Shown piece by piece: positions 45,512 to 55,900 of a stretch of 64,000 bases of DNA. Origin of the DNA: JACCXG01 sp963836735. Lineage in GTDB: Bacteria > Acidobacteriota > Vicinamibacteria > Vicinamibacterales > 2-12-FULL-66-21. The notes below the pieces were generated by a model. That model was not told the origin of the DNA. It did no database searches and worked only from the letters and a program-made list of their open reading frames with translations. Made by a program: the position numbers and the translations under genes. The stretch spans positions 613,153 to 677,152 of the forward strand of contig CAWIKP010000018.1 in assembly GCA_963836735.1 (NCBI GenBank), read 5' to 3'. How positions within the stretch are numbered: the stretch's first letter is position 1; each line of letters begins with the position of its first letter.

Positions 45512-47926
45512 ATGGCCCTCATGGACTTCCGCCACGCCCTCCGTCCGTGGCGGCGTCAGCCGGCGTTTGCCGCGTGCGTGATCGGCGTGCTGGCGCTGGC
45601 GGTCGGCGCCAACACCGCGATGTACACGCTGGTGCAGACCATCGTGCTCCGGCCGCTGCCGCTCACGAGAGCCCGATCGGCTCCTCACCTTCAGCATCGT
45701 CCGTCCGGAAACCGACCGTCAGCCACTCTCCCTGCCCGATCTCGCCGACTTTGCCCAGTCCAACCGGACGCTGGAAGGAATCGCGTCGTTCTTCGGATGG
45801 AGCGCCAATCTCACCGGCACCGGGGACGCCGAGCGGCTCACCGGCCATGCGCGTGTCCGCCAACTACTTCGACCTCACCGGCGCGCGTGTGCACCTTGGA
45901 CGGGCGATACAGCCGGGCGACGAGCAGCGGGCAGTGGCGCTCGTGAGCCACGGCCTGTGGCAGCGGCGCTTCGGCGAGAGGACGGATGCAGTCGGGACGT
46001 CGATCGTTCTCAACGGCGAGGCCTTCACCGTGATCGGGATCCTGCGGCCCGAGTTCGTGTCGCTGGTCCGCGACGTCGATCTCGTCGTGCCCTACTCGCC
46101 GGCCACCGATGTCCGGCGCGGCAACCGCGCACAGGGATTCCTGCGCGTGATCGCGCGGTTGAAGCCTGGCACCACCGACTCACAGGCGGCCGACGATCTC
46201 ACCGGGATCGGGAGGCGGTTGCGTGACGAGCACCCGGACTCGCATGGCACCGACACCGCGATACGGGTGGCCCGGCTGCACGACGAGGTCAGCGGCAGGT
46301 CGGCGCCCATGCTCTGGATGCTGCTCGGCGCCGTCATCGTCGTCCTGCTGGTCGCGTGCGCCAACCTGGCCAACCTCTTTCTCGTCCGCGCCACAACGCG
46401 GCAGCGGGAACTGGCGGTGCGGACCGCGCTCGGTGCCTCGCGCTCGCGCATCGTCCGGCACGTGCTGGGCGAAGCGGCGATTCTCGGCGTCTTTGGCGGT
46501 GCCGCCGGCCTTCTGGTCGCGCGAGTGCTGGTTACGACGCTCCTCGCGATCGGGCCAGCGGACCTGCCGCGTGTGGCGGAGGTCGGGATCGGGTGGTCGG
46601 CCGCCGGCTTCACCCTGCTGGCGGCGCTTGGGGCCAGCGTCCTGATCGGACTCGCGCCGGCGGTGCAGGTCTGGCGGGGGGATCTTCGCGGCGCGCTCCA
46701 GGGCAGCGGACGAGGGTCCAGCCTCGGCGGCCGCCGTGTGCGCACGCTGCTCGTGTTCGCGGAAGTCGCGCTCTCGACGGTGTTGCTGATGAGCGCCGCA
46801 GTCCTGGCGCGCAGCTTCCAGCAGGTGCAGGCCGTCGATCCAGGCTTCCGTCCGGCGCAGGTTCTGACCGTCCGGCTGTCGCTGCCACGCGCCCGGTACA
46901 ACGGGCGGGCCGCGATCGAGAGCTTCTACAACCAGGTGCAGCCCCGCCTCGCGTCGATCGCCGGGGTTCGGAGCGCGGCGGCCGCCAACGTCGTGCCGAT
47001 GAACGGCTATCTCGCGACGACCGCCTTCTTCGTGGACGGGGTGATCGCCAGGGATGCGCCCGATGCGCACTACCGGATGATCAGCCCCGACTACTTCCGC
47101 GTGCTCGGCATTCCGCTGCGCGAGGGGCGCAGCTTCACCGCCGCCGATCGCCACGACGCGGCGCCGGTGGCAATCATCAACGCGACGTTCGCGCAGCGGT
47201 ACTTTGCGGGCCGCAGCGCCGATCGGCCGCCGCATGCGCCTGGACGATGGCGAAAAGATGCCCAGGGAAGTGGAGATCGTCGGCGTGGTCGGCGACGTGA
47301 GGCACTTCGGTCTCGAGAAGGAAGTCACCATCGAAGCGTACGTGCCGATCGCCCAGGTGCCCGATCAGACCACCATCTGGCTCGCCAACAACATGTACTG
47401 GGTGCTGCACACCGAGGGCGCGCCGCTGGCGGTTGCCGGCACCGTGCGGCGCGAGATCGCCGCGGTCGATCCGGCCGTCCCCGCGTCATTCGTGCGCAGC
47501 ATGGATCAATGGATGGCAGGCACGCTGGCGCCGAGGCGCTTCAACCTGCAGCTGGTGGCGGCATTTGCCGCCGCGGCGCTGCTGCTCGCGATGGTCGGCG
47601 TCTATGCGGTCTCGGCGGCGGCGGTGGCGGCACGGCGGAGGGAGATCGGCATCCGCGCCGCGCTGGGCGCTTCGCGCCGCGAGGTGATCGCACTGGTGCT
47701 GCGAACCGGCCTGGCGCCGGTGATCGCGGGGCTCGCCACAGGTGCGGCGGTCGCCGTTCTCGCCGGCAACGCGCTCGGAGGGATGCTGTTCGGCGTGAGG
47801 CCCGGCGATCCGTTCTCGCTTGCCGCCGGCGCGGCAACACTGGCCGCCGCGGCGGTGCTCGCGAACCTGGTTCCTGCGCTTCGCGCCGCCAGCGTCGATC
47901 CGATTGCCGCCCTGCGCGTGGACTGA
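45512..47926 (+). CDS. ADOP-like ABC permease without prefix domain (two frame breaks)
   Basis: About 800 aa. The ATG at 45512 is preferred (MALMDFRHALRPWRRQPAFA); upstream ATGs at 45470 and 45500 are in frame. It lacks the N-terminal prefix domain of the other ADOP. TM1 is FAACVIGVLALAVGANTAMY. Breaks occur near 45670 and 47225. Between them are the periplasmic core (SANYFDLTGARVHLGRAIQP), FtsX domain (TTRQRELAVRTALGASRSRI), the central helix (LLVFAEVALSTVLLMSAAVL) and the second core. The last FtsX domain (AVAARRREIGIRAALGASRR) ends PALRAASVDPIAALRVD. It may be controlled by the divergent MetR-like regulator. No ATPase gene is adjacent. Confidence 0.85.
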
Positions 47927-48214
47927 AGCGCCGGTCCTGTGGCCAGGCCCCCGCTCCAAGGTCGCGCCGAGACTCTCGAAGCTGTCGGTCGCCTGAGGCA
48001 GCTCGGGGAGGACGCGCCGGCCGCGGTCGGAGACTGATGCGCCGCGCGCGGGCTCCGCGGAGCGAGCGCAAATGCACCGTGGCTCGAGCCTCGGCCAGCA
48101 ACGCGATGCCCATCTTCGGCGGGGGTTCAGGCGCGCGAGCGTCTCGGCCGGCGAGTCGCACGGCCCCTCGGAAAGCGAAACCGGTGGCGCGATGGACACT
48201 CCCGTCCGCGTCGC
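47927..48214. other. Gene-free stretch between convergent genes
   Basis: 288 bp between the ADOP-like permease and the MFS transporter. Short open frames exist on both strands but carry no recognisable motif, start signal or signal peptide. No clear hairpin terminator was seen. Confidence 0.5.
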
Positions 48215-49504
48215 CTAGGCGGACACGACCGCCTGACGCTCGTGCGATGTCGCCCCGCCGCACGCAGGAGCCTCTTCTGGAAACAGTTCACGCGTCGGGT
48301 CCACCTGCCACCACAACACCGCACCCAGCGCGAGCAGCGCCACCATGGGAATGAACGGCACGTTGTAGTTGCCGAAATAGCCAACCAGGTAGCCAAAGAC
48401 CACCGCGGAAAGGGCCGACGCGACGTTGGCGGCCGTGTTCATGAATCCGAAGACCGCGCCGGCGTTCTTGCGCCCGACGTCGAGGCACAGGGCACAGAGC
48501 GTCGGCTGCTGAAACAGGATTCCACCGTAAGCAGCGACAGGAACACGAGCGCCAGATTGCCGCTGGGCGCGTAGAGGGTCGCCGACAGGCACAGCGCCGC
48601 CGCGCTGAGTCCCGCGACGCCGAGCCAGCGGCGTGCGTTGCGCAGGCCATGGCGTCTGACCATCCGATCGCCCGCCAGGCCACCCAGGCCGTTCGCCGTG
48701 GCCCCGACGACGTAGGTGAGCGACGACAGGACGAGCGCGGCTTCGGTGAATCCGCGGCCCCTCACCAGATACGTCTGCAACCAGGCCTGGAAGAATCCCA
48801 GCGTGTAGACGTAGCAGGCGGCAATGGCCGCGATCCGCCAGAACGCCGGGATGCCGCAACGCCCTGGCCCACGGCAGGCCGTGCGATTGCAGCCCGGGTG
48901 CGGAGCCGATCTCGCGAAGTTCGGCCTCGCTCACGCCGGCCTTCTCCTGTGGCGAGTCGCGAAACCACGCGTACCACACCACGCTCCACACCAGGCCCAG
49001 GAAACCGAACACGAAGAAGGGCGCGCGCCAGCCATAGCGCATTTGAATCGGCACGACGAGAACGGGCGACAGGCGGCGCCGATCTGGGCGGTCATCCACA
49101 CGAAGCCCCAGGCGCGGGTCCGCTTGGCCGCCGGGATCCAGCGAGCGATGACCGCGGACGCATTCGGATAGGCGCCCGCCTCACCGGCGCCGAAGCAGAA
49201 CCGCACCAGCAGCAGGACGTAGTAGTTCGACACCATCCCGGTGAGCGTCGTGAAGGCCGGACCACCAGGCCACGATGCGGGTGAGCACGCGGCGAGGGCC
49301 GATGCGATCGCCCAGCGCGCCAGTCGGTATTTCGAACGCGCTGTAGGAGAGAAAGAAGACGCTGGTCACCCAGCCCCAGGCTTCGGGGCTGATGTGCAAG
49401 GCCTCCTGCATGCGCGGACCGGCAACGGCGATGCAGACGCGGTCCAGATAGGTGATGACGGAGAGCAGCGACAGCATGCCGAGCACTCGATGCTGGTATT
49501 TCAT
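48215..49504 (-). CDS. MFS transporter, ACS (organic anion) type (about four frame breaks)
   Basis: About 430 aa from the ATG at 49504 (MKYQHRVLGMLSLLSVITYL). The N-terminal domain has the ACS pattern YLDRVCIAVAGPRMQEAL, then WGWVTSVFFLSYSAFEIPTG and GDRIGPRRVLTRIVAWWS. After breaks, VLLLVRFCFGAGEAGAYPNA and ARWIPAAKRTRAWGFVWMTA follow, both diagnostic for the hexuronate/galactonate/phthalate transporter group. The central cytoplasmic loop and the second six TM helices come next, ending near NVPFIPMVALLALGAVLWWQ. Breaks lie near 49255, 49080, 48865 and 48520. The substrate is probably a sugar acid or other organic anion. It is divergent from the AmpG-like gene, separated by an octamer repeat. 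Confidence 0.83.
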
Positions 49505-49656
49505 GACCCCTCGAGTCCCCGGCCGCAATGGCTCGCTGGACGGCTGATGTGAAGTTGAGCAGGTGAGTATCGGCGCCGCGGCACATCGAAGTCAACTGTA
49601 AAGACCTCCGCAATCGACCGGCGCACCATGCACGGCGGACAAGCAGCCGCGGACCG

Positions 49657-49752
49657 CGGACCAGCGGCCCAGCGGACGAGTGGACCAGCGAACCAGCGGA
49701 CGAGCGGACCAGCGGACCAGCGGACCAGCGAACTTGCGGACCAGCGGACTTT
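49657..49752. repeat. 8-bp tandem repeat, 12 units in register
   Basis: Twelve consecutive 8-bp units follow the pattern CGGACCAG with single substitutions (CGGCCCAG, CGGACGAG, TGGACCAG, CGAACCAG), and every unit keeps exact register. It lies 51 bp upstream of the AmpG-like start, in the divergent spacer with the MFS gene. The period is not a multiple of three, so it is not a coding repeat. Confidence 0.85.
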
Positions 49753-49802
49753 GATTGATAGACTGCCGGCGTGACTCGAACGATGCCTGCGCGGCAAATC
49801 AA

Positions 49803-51524
49803 ATGAGCAACGACCCTGCGTCCGCGCCGCGCCGGCGAACATTCCTGAGCGCGCTGGGCGTGTACACCGAGCGGCCGGCGCTCGTCATGGTGGCGCTCGG
49901 GTTCTCCGCCGGCCTGCCGTATTTCCTGATCTTCGACACGCTGTCGGCCTGGCTGCGCGCCTCGGGCCTCTCGCTCGAAGTGATCGGCTTCTTCAGCCTG
50001 GTCACGCTGGTCTCCACGTTCAAGTTCCTCTGGGCGCCGTTCGTCGACCGGACGCCGGTGCCGATGCTGACGCCGTGGCTGGGCCATCGCCGTTCGTGGA
50101 TGCTGCGTGTGCCAGGGCGCCATCATGCTCGGACTCTGGCTCGTGGCCGGCATCCGATCCGACGCGCAGCCTCGGCACGATCGCGGTCTTCGCCGTTCCT
50201 CGTCGGGTTCTCGTCGGCGACGCAGGACATCGCCATCGACGCCTGGCGCATCGAGGCGGCGGAGGTGTCCAAGCAGGGCGCGATGGCGGCCGCCTATCAG
50301 TGGGGCTACCGCGTGGCGATCATCGTCGCCGGCGCGGTGCCGCTGCTGCTCGCCGAGGCGTACGGCTGGAATTTCTCCTACGCGGTGATGGCCGCGCTGA
50401 TGACGGTCGGCGTCGCCGGCGTGCTGGCGGCGCCGCGGGAGCAGCGTCACACCATCCGGCCGATCCAGACCGAAGGCATTCCGCCGGCGCCGGCGCGCGA
50501 GGCGCTGGAATGGGTCGTGCGGCTCGCGCTGCTCGGCGTCGGCGCGCTCGTGCTCGGATCGGGTCTGGCCGCCAACGCCGGCGTGCTCGCGCGGCGTGCT
50601 CGGTGCCATCGGCGCCAGCGGTGCCGCGCGACGCGGTCCTCGCCGCGTGGGCGTCGGCGCACGCGTGTGGGTGCAGCTGGCGGCGGTGGTCGTCGGTATC
50701 GGCCGTCATCGTCGCTTGCCGCGACTGCCGCTTCCCGGCGCGCGCACGCGGCCCGGCGTCTACCTCTCGTCGGCGCTCGCCGATCCGCTGCGCGATTTCT
50801 TCTCGCGCTACCGGTTCCGCCGGCGGGCTGATCCTCGCGCTGATCTGCCTCTACCGCGTCCCCGACTTCGTGCTGAACATCATGAACCCGTTCTACCTCG
50901 ATCTCGGCTACACCCTGGTCGAGATCGCCGAGGTCCGCAAGATCTTCGGCGTCGTCATGACGATGCTCGGCGTGTTCGCGGGCGGGCGTGGCGGTGGCCC
51001 GTTACGGTCTGATGCGCGCCATGGTGATCGGCGCGTTCGCCGGGCCGTTGAGCAACCTGCTGTTCATCTGGCTGGCGCTGCAGGAGCACAATCTGTTCGC
51101 GCTCTTCGCCGCCATCGGGCTGGACAACGTCGCCGGAGGTTTTGCCGGGACGTGCCTGATCGCGTACATGTCGAGCCTGACGTCGGCCGGGTTCACCGCC
51201 ACGCAGTACGCGCTCTTTTCCTCGCTCTATGCGATTCCCGGCCGCCTGATCGCGTCGCAGTCGGGCCGCATCGTCGAGGCCGCCGCGCGGGCCGCCGACG
51301 CGGCGGCGTGCTCGCCGGGATCAAGGACTTCATCGCGAGCCAGGCGCCGCAGAACTTCGCCGCGGCGATCGCAGCGATCGGGCGTCACCCCGGCGGCGCT
51401 CGGGACCGGCTACATCGTGTTCTTCACGTATTCCGCGCTGCTCGGCGTGTTTGCCGTGGTCCTCTCGCTGGCGGTCGAGCGGCGGCAGCGGCACGAAGCG
51501 GCGGACCTGGCAGCTGACAGCTGA
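49803..51524 (+). CDS. AmpG-like muropeptide MFS permease (several frame breaks)
   Basis: About 570 aa from the ATG at 49803. The AmpG signature is clear: LGFSAGLPYFLIFDTLSAWL, then TFKFLWAPFVDRTPVPML and LGHRRSWML, and after breaks FSSATQDIAIDAWRIEAAE and GAMAAAYQWGYRVAIIVAGA. The second half has YRVPDFVLNIMNPFYLDLGY and GLDNVAGGFAGTCLIAYMSS and ends with the last TM helices. Breaks lie near 50105, 50150, 50590, 50815, 50990 and 51300. AmpG imports GlcNAc-anhydroMurNAc-peptides for peptidoglycan recycling and beta-lactamase signalling. No other recycling gene is in the window, although a beta-lactamase-fold hydrolase lies at 282-1466. Length and motif order are normal. Confidence 0.85.
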
Positions 51525-51535
51525 CAGCCACCGCA

Positions 51536-52027
51536 TCAGAACGACACCCAGACAATGAACGCGTCGTCGACGCGGAGCACGGACTGCTGATCGAACTCCT
51601 CCTTGTAGAGTGTCCGGATGCGCTCGATCCGCCGGGAGTTCGCCTCGTAGGTGTCGAAGGGGTAGAGCAGGATCAGCACGAACGATTGCTCCTTGATCAC
51701 TGCGCCGTCCTCGCTTCGGAACTGTCCGTCGCCCGTGAGGAGTGTCAGGCCGTCGGGAAACCGCGGCGTCACGTGCCGATCGATGAAGCCGCGAAACTCC
51801 GCTTCCGTGACCACGCCGTCCGGTTTGGCAGTTCCGAAATACAACTCGGTGCGCGCGAATCGCTGCGCTCCGGTCCTGGCTCCCGCAGGAATCGGGCGCC
51901 GAACGACCGGACGGCCCTCGGTCAGGACCTGGGGGACTTTGTCCTGCCGGGCGTCGGTCAGGCCGGGGGCGACCGCGCTCAGCGCGAACAGCACCGCGCT
52001 CAGCGCTGTGTGTAGAAGGTGCATCAT
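51536..52027 (-). CDS. DUF3574-family secreted protein
   Basis: A 163-aa protein. The start is taken at 52027 (the first of two tandem ATGs) because AGGAG lies seven bases upstream and a signal peptide follows (HTALSAVLFALSAVAPGLT). The open frame reads further upstream, but into repeat DNA. The conserved DUF3574 core is visible: FARTELYFGTAKPDGVVTEA, then FIDRHVTPRFPDGLTLLTGD and QSFVLILLYPFDTYEANSRR. DUF3574 proteins are small envelope proteins of unknown function. It is convergent with the AmpG-like gene, 11 bp away. The 37-bp tandem array begins 71 bp upstream of its start and may hold its promoter region. Confidence 0.8.
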   Translation of the reverse strand: MMHLLHTALSAVLFALSAVAPGLTDARQDKVPQVLTEGRPVVRRPIPAGARTGAQRFARTELYFGTAKPDGVVTEAEFRGFIDRHVTPRFPDGLTLLTGDGQFRSEDGAVIKEQSFVLILLYPFDTYEANSRRIERIRTLYKEEFDQQSVLRVDDAFIVWVSF

Positions 52028-52097
52028 GATTCGACTCCTGCCTCGAACTGACAGGCGGCAACCGCCGTCAGAGAAACAGTCCACGCGACGGGAGAAC

Positions 52098-52252
52098 GGG
52101 GTCGGAGCGGGGTCTGACCCCGGGGTGCCAGAGCGGGGTCGGAGCGGGGTCTGACCCCCGGGTGCGTGGGCGGGGGTCGGAGCGGGGTCTGACCCCGGGG
52201 TGCCAGAGCGGGGTCGGAGCGGGGTCTGACCCCCAGGTGCCAGAGCGGGGTC
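52098..52252. repeat. 37-bp tandem array of palindromic units (GGTCTGACC family)
   Basis: Four complete units (52098-52134, 52135-52171, 52172-52209, 52210-52246) and a partial fifth. Each starts GGGGTCGGAGC, contains the palindrome GGGGTC-T-GACCCC and ends in GTGCCAGAGC or a variant (unit 2 has GTGCGTGGGC). Units differ at only a few positions and one has an extra G. The array lies between the DUF3574 and sigma-factor genes, both on the minus strand. There are no unique spacers, so it is not CRISPR. Confidence 0.9.
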
Positions 52253-52268
52253 GTCGAAGAGCAGAGGA

Positions 52269-52852
52269 CTATGAACTCGCCTTGGATCCCAGCTGATCGA
52301 GGAGCCAGGCCCTCGCGAAGGTCCAGTCGCGCTTCAGGGTCGAGAGCGAGATGCCCAGCGCCTCGGCGGCCTCGCGCTCGCTCAGCCCGGTGAAGTACCG
52401 CAGCTCGACGACGCGGCTGGCGCGCGGATCGAGCGACTCGAGCCGCGACAGCGCCTCGTCGAGCGCAAGGACGTCTTCGTCGCGCTCGTCGCGACGCGGC
52501 GACGTCGACGTCGGTCAGCGAAATCGCCAGACGATGGTCCGGGACGCTTCTTCGCATCTCGCGCGCGGGCGTAGTCCACGAGGATGTGCCGCATCTCGCG
52601 CGCGACGGCGGCGAAGAAGTGGGCACGGCTCTGCCAGTCCATCTGCGCCGTGCCGAACAGCCGCACGTACATCTCGTTGACGAGGCCGGTGGTCCGCAGC
52701 GTGTGGTCGGGCCGTTCCTGCCGCATGTAGTGCGCGGCAATGCGGCGAAGCTCGGGATAGACGAGCGTGACCAGCTCCTCCCTCGCCGCGTCGTTGCCCT
52801 GGCGCAACTCCCCGATGAGCGTCGTGATCCGGTGCGGGTCTCCGTGTGCCAT
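52269..52852 (-). CDS. ECF RNA polymerase sigma factor, TIGR02999 type (one frame break)
   Basis: About 194 aa from the ATG at 52852. Region 2 has LVTLVYPELRRIAAHYMRQE, then HTLRTTGLVNEMYVRLFG, WQSRAHFFAAVAREMRHILV and DYARARDAKKR. This is the exact layout of the TIGR02999 ECF group that accompanies Ser/Thr kinase genes in Acidobacteria and Planctomycetes. A break near 52510 leads to region 4: LDEALSRLESLDPRASRVVE, YFTGLSEREAAEALGISLST and LKRDWTFARAWL. The stop is TAG (52271-52269). It is divergent from the kinase gene (88 bp), and the pair is probably a signalling unit in which the kinase phosphorylates or regulates the sigma factor, as proposed for such ECFs. Confidence 0.87.
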
Positions 52853-52940
52853 CTGAAGCTGAGCAGCCGAACGCTGCCGCAGGCCAGTATAGGCGACCGG
52901 CTCCGTTGACGCAGCGGATGCGCGCGACGAAGATCCGCCA

Positions 52941-55900
52941 ATGAGCCGGACTGCCGACCGGCATCAGCGCCTGCGGGCGGTCTTCGACGAAGCGCTGCTG
53001 CAGGAGCCGCCCGCGCGCGCGGCCTACGTGCGATCACGCCTGCGCGACGATCCCGACCTCATGCCGAAGTCATGCGGCTGCTGGCGGCCCACGAGGACAC
53101 ACGCTCGTTTCTCGACCATCCGCCGGAGCTGCTGCGATCGGCGGTCCTGGCCGACGAGCCGTTCGCCGGCACCGGTCGCTTTCGCGTGGTGCGCCGGCTG
53201 GGCGCCGGCGGCATGGGGGTCGTCTACGAAGTGCACGACCGGGTCCGCGACGAAGTCGTCGCGCTGAAGACGTTCCTGCGGACGGGCGCCGCCGACCTCT
53301 ATCGCCTGAAGCAGGAGTTCAGAAGCCTCGCCGACGTGACGCACCCGAATCTGGTGTGCCTCTACGAGCTGTTCGTCGAGGACGAGCGCTGCTTCTTCAC
53401 GATGGAGCTCGTGCCGGGCGTGAGCTTCGTCGACTACGTGCGAGGCGCGCGACGGAGCCGCCGATTCCACGACCGGCTCATCCCCGCACTCCGGCAGCTC
53501 ATCGACGGTGTCTCCGCGCTGCATCGCGAGGCAAGCTTCATCGCGACATCAAGCCGTCCAACGTGCTGGTGACGCCCGAGGGGCGCGTCGTCATCCTCGA
53601 CTTCGGCTTGATCGCCGAGCTCGCTGCCGCAGCACGCGGGCGAGGCGAGTTACGTGAGCGGCGGCACGCCCGCGTACATGGCGCCGGAGGAAGCCGCTGG
53701 TGCGCGCCGCCGTCCGAAGCGGGCGACTGGTACGGCGTCGGCGTCACCCTGTACGAAGCGTTGACCGGGACGCATCCCGTTCGACGGGCCGCGTCACCGA
53801 CATGCTCTGCGCACAAGCGCACAATCGATCCGCCGCCTCCGGCGGATGTCGCGCCCGATGTTCCGCCGGACCTGAGCGCACATCTGCATGGGACTGCTGT
53901 GCCGCGATCCCGAGCAGCGCCTGTCGGGTCCCGCCGCGCTTCGTCGCTCCGCTCGAGACACGACAGCCGCGTCACTGGACACCGCGCCGGCGCCGGTCCG
54001 CGACACGCCGTTCGTCGGCCGCGACGGCTCAGCTGCAGGCGTTGAACGAGGCCTTCGCGAGTCGTGAGTCGCGGAGGCGCGGCGGCGGTATCCGTCTCGG
54101 CCCTCGGGCATCGGCAAGAGCGCGCTGGTCCGCTGCTTCCTCAGCCAGATCGCCAGCACCGAGGCGACGTCGTCGTGCTCGCCGGGCGCTGCTACGAGAA
54201 CGAGTCGGTGCCGTACAAGGCGCTCGACGGCGTGGTCGACGATCTGAGCCGCCACCTCGCATCGATTGCCGCGCGCACGACGTCGAGAGCCTGCTGCCGC
54301 CCGACGTGTCGGCGCTGACGCGCGTGTTCCCCGTGCTGCTGCAGGTGCACGCCATCGCCGACGTGCCGCGCGACCAGCAGCTCGAGCCGTCGCCGATCCG
54401 TTCGCGTCTGCGGCGGCGCGCGTTCGACGCGTTGCGCGAGCTGCTCGGCCGCGTCGCGATCGCCGGCCGCTGGTCGTCTGCATCGACGACCTGCAGTGGG
54501 CCGACGCCGACAGCGTCGTGCTGCTCGAGGAGCTGCTTCGGCCGCCGAGCGCGCCCGCCATGCTCACGCTGTTGTCCTTCCGGAGCGAGGAGACGGCCGC
54601 CAAGCCGTTTCTGCGAGCGCTGCTCGAGCGCGCCGGCCGCGACATCTGGTCGGCGATTTCGCTCGAGCCGATGACCGAGGACGAAGCGCAGGCGCTGATC
54701 GGCGGCTCTGCTTCCGGCCGACTCGACGCTCACCGACGACGACAGAGCGTCGCATGACGCGCGAAGCCGGCGGCAGTCCGTTCGTGCTCGAGCAGCTGGC
54801 CCGCTACGCGGGCGTCGCCAGGATGGAACCGCAGCCAGGCGCCGACGTTCGCGGAGATGTTCGCGACGCGGCTCGAGCGCGCTCTCGCCGAGGCGCGCCG
54901 CTTCCTCGAGACGCTGGCGATCTGCGGCCGGCCGATGGCGTCCGACCTCGTCTGCGAGGCGTGCGGGGTCGCGCGCGAGAGGCAGTCTCTCGTGGCGATG
55001 CTGCGCGCCTCCCGTTTCATCCGCAGCAGCGGCTCGTCGGAGCGGGTCGAGACCTATCACGATCGGATTCGCGAAGTGCTCGCCGCGCGGCATCGCTCCC
55101 GACGCCGTGCGCCGGATCCACCGCCGCATGGTGCAGGCGCTGGTCGAGCGGCAGAGCGACGACTGCGAGGCGCTGTTCGAGCACTACCGCGGCGCCGGAG
55201 ACGCCGAGAACGCGGCGATTCAGGCCGGCCTGGCCGGCGAGAAGGCGGGCGCTGCGCTCGCCTTCGATCGCGCCGCGTCCTTCTACCGGCACGCGCTGGC
55301 GCTGGCGCCGGCCTCGTCCGACGCCCAGCGCGTGGCGGGAAGGGCTCGCCGACGCGCTGGCCAACGCCGGCCGGCCGGCCGAGCCGCCGAGGCCTACCTG
55401 CGCGCGGCGGCGGGCGCAGGCGATCCTCAGCGCGTCGAGCTCCAGCGCCGCGGCGCCGAACAGTTCCTGATCGGCGGCCACATCGATCGCGGCCTGGACC
55501 TGATTCGCGCCGTGCTCGCGAGCATGGGCATGACGTGTGCCCGCGAAGCCCGCGCGCCGCGCTGCTGCTCGCTGCTGTGGCGACGCGCGCGGCTGCGGTG
55601 GCGCGGGCTGCAGCTTCGTGCCGAGACGCCGTCGAGGACATCGACGCGGATACGCTGCTGCGCCTCGACACCTGCTGGTCGGCGGCGACGGGCTTGCTGC
55701 TGGTCGACATGATCGGCGCGTCGGACTTCAGCGCCCGCCACCTGCTCATGGCGCTCGATGCCGGCGAGCCGTACCGCGCATCGCGCGCGGGCTGGCGATC
55801 GAATCGGCGGCCAGCGGCCAGCTATCCAACGGCCGAACGCTGGCAGCCGACGGCTCGTCGCAACAGTCGAAGGCGCTGGCGCAGGAGCGTCGGGCACGCC

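Noticed and set aside
47227..48354. Extension of the permease frame from 45481 past 47226
   Set aside because: The downstream part is a wrong-frame reading; the real C-terminal FtsX domain continues in another frame to 47926.
49657..52252. CRISPR array
   Set aside because: The 8-bp and 37-bp repeats have no unique spacers and no cas genes are present; they are simple tandem repeats.
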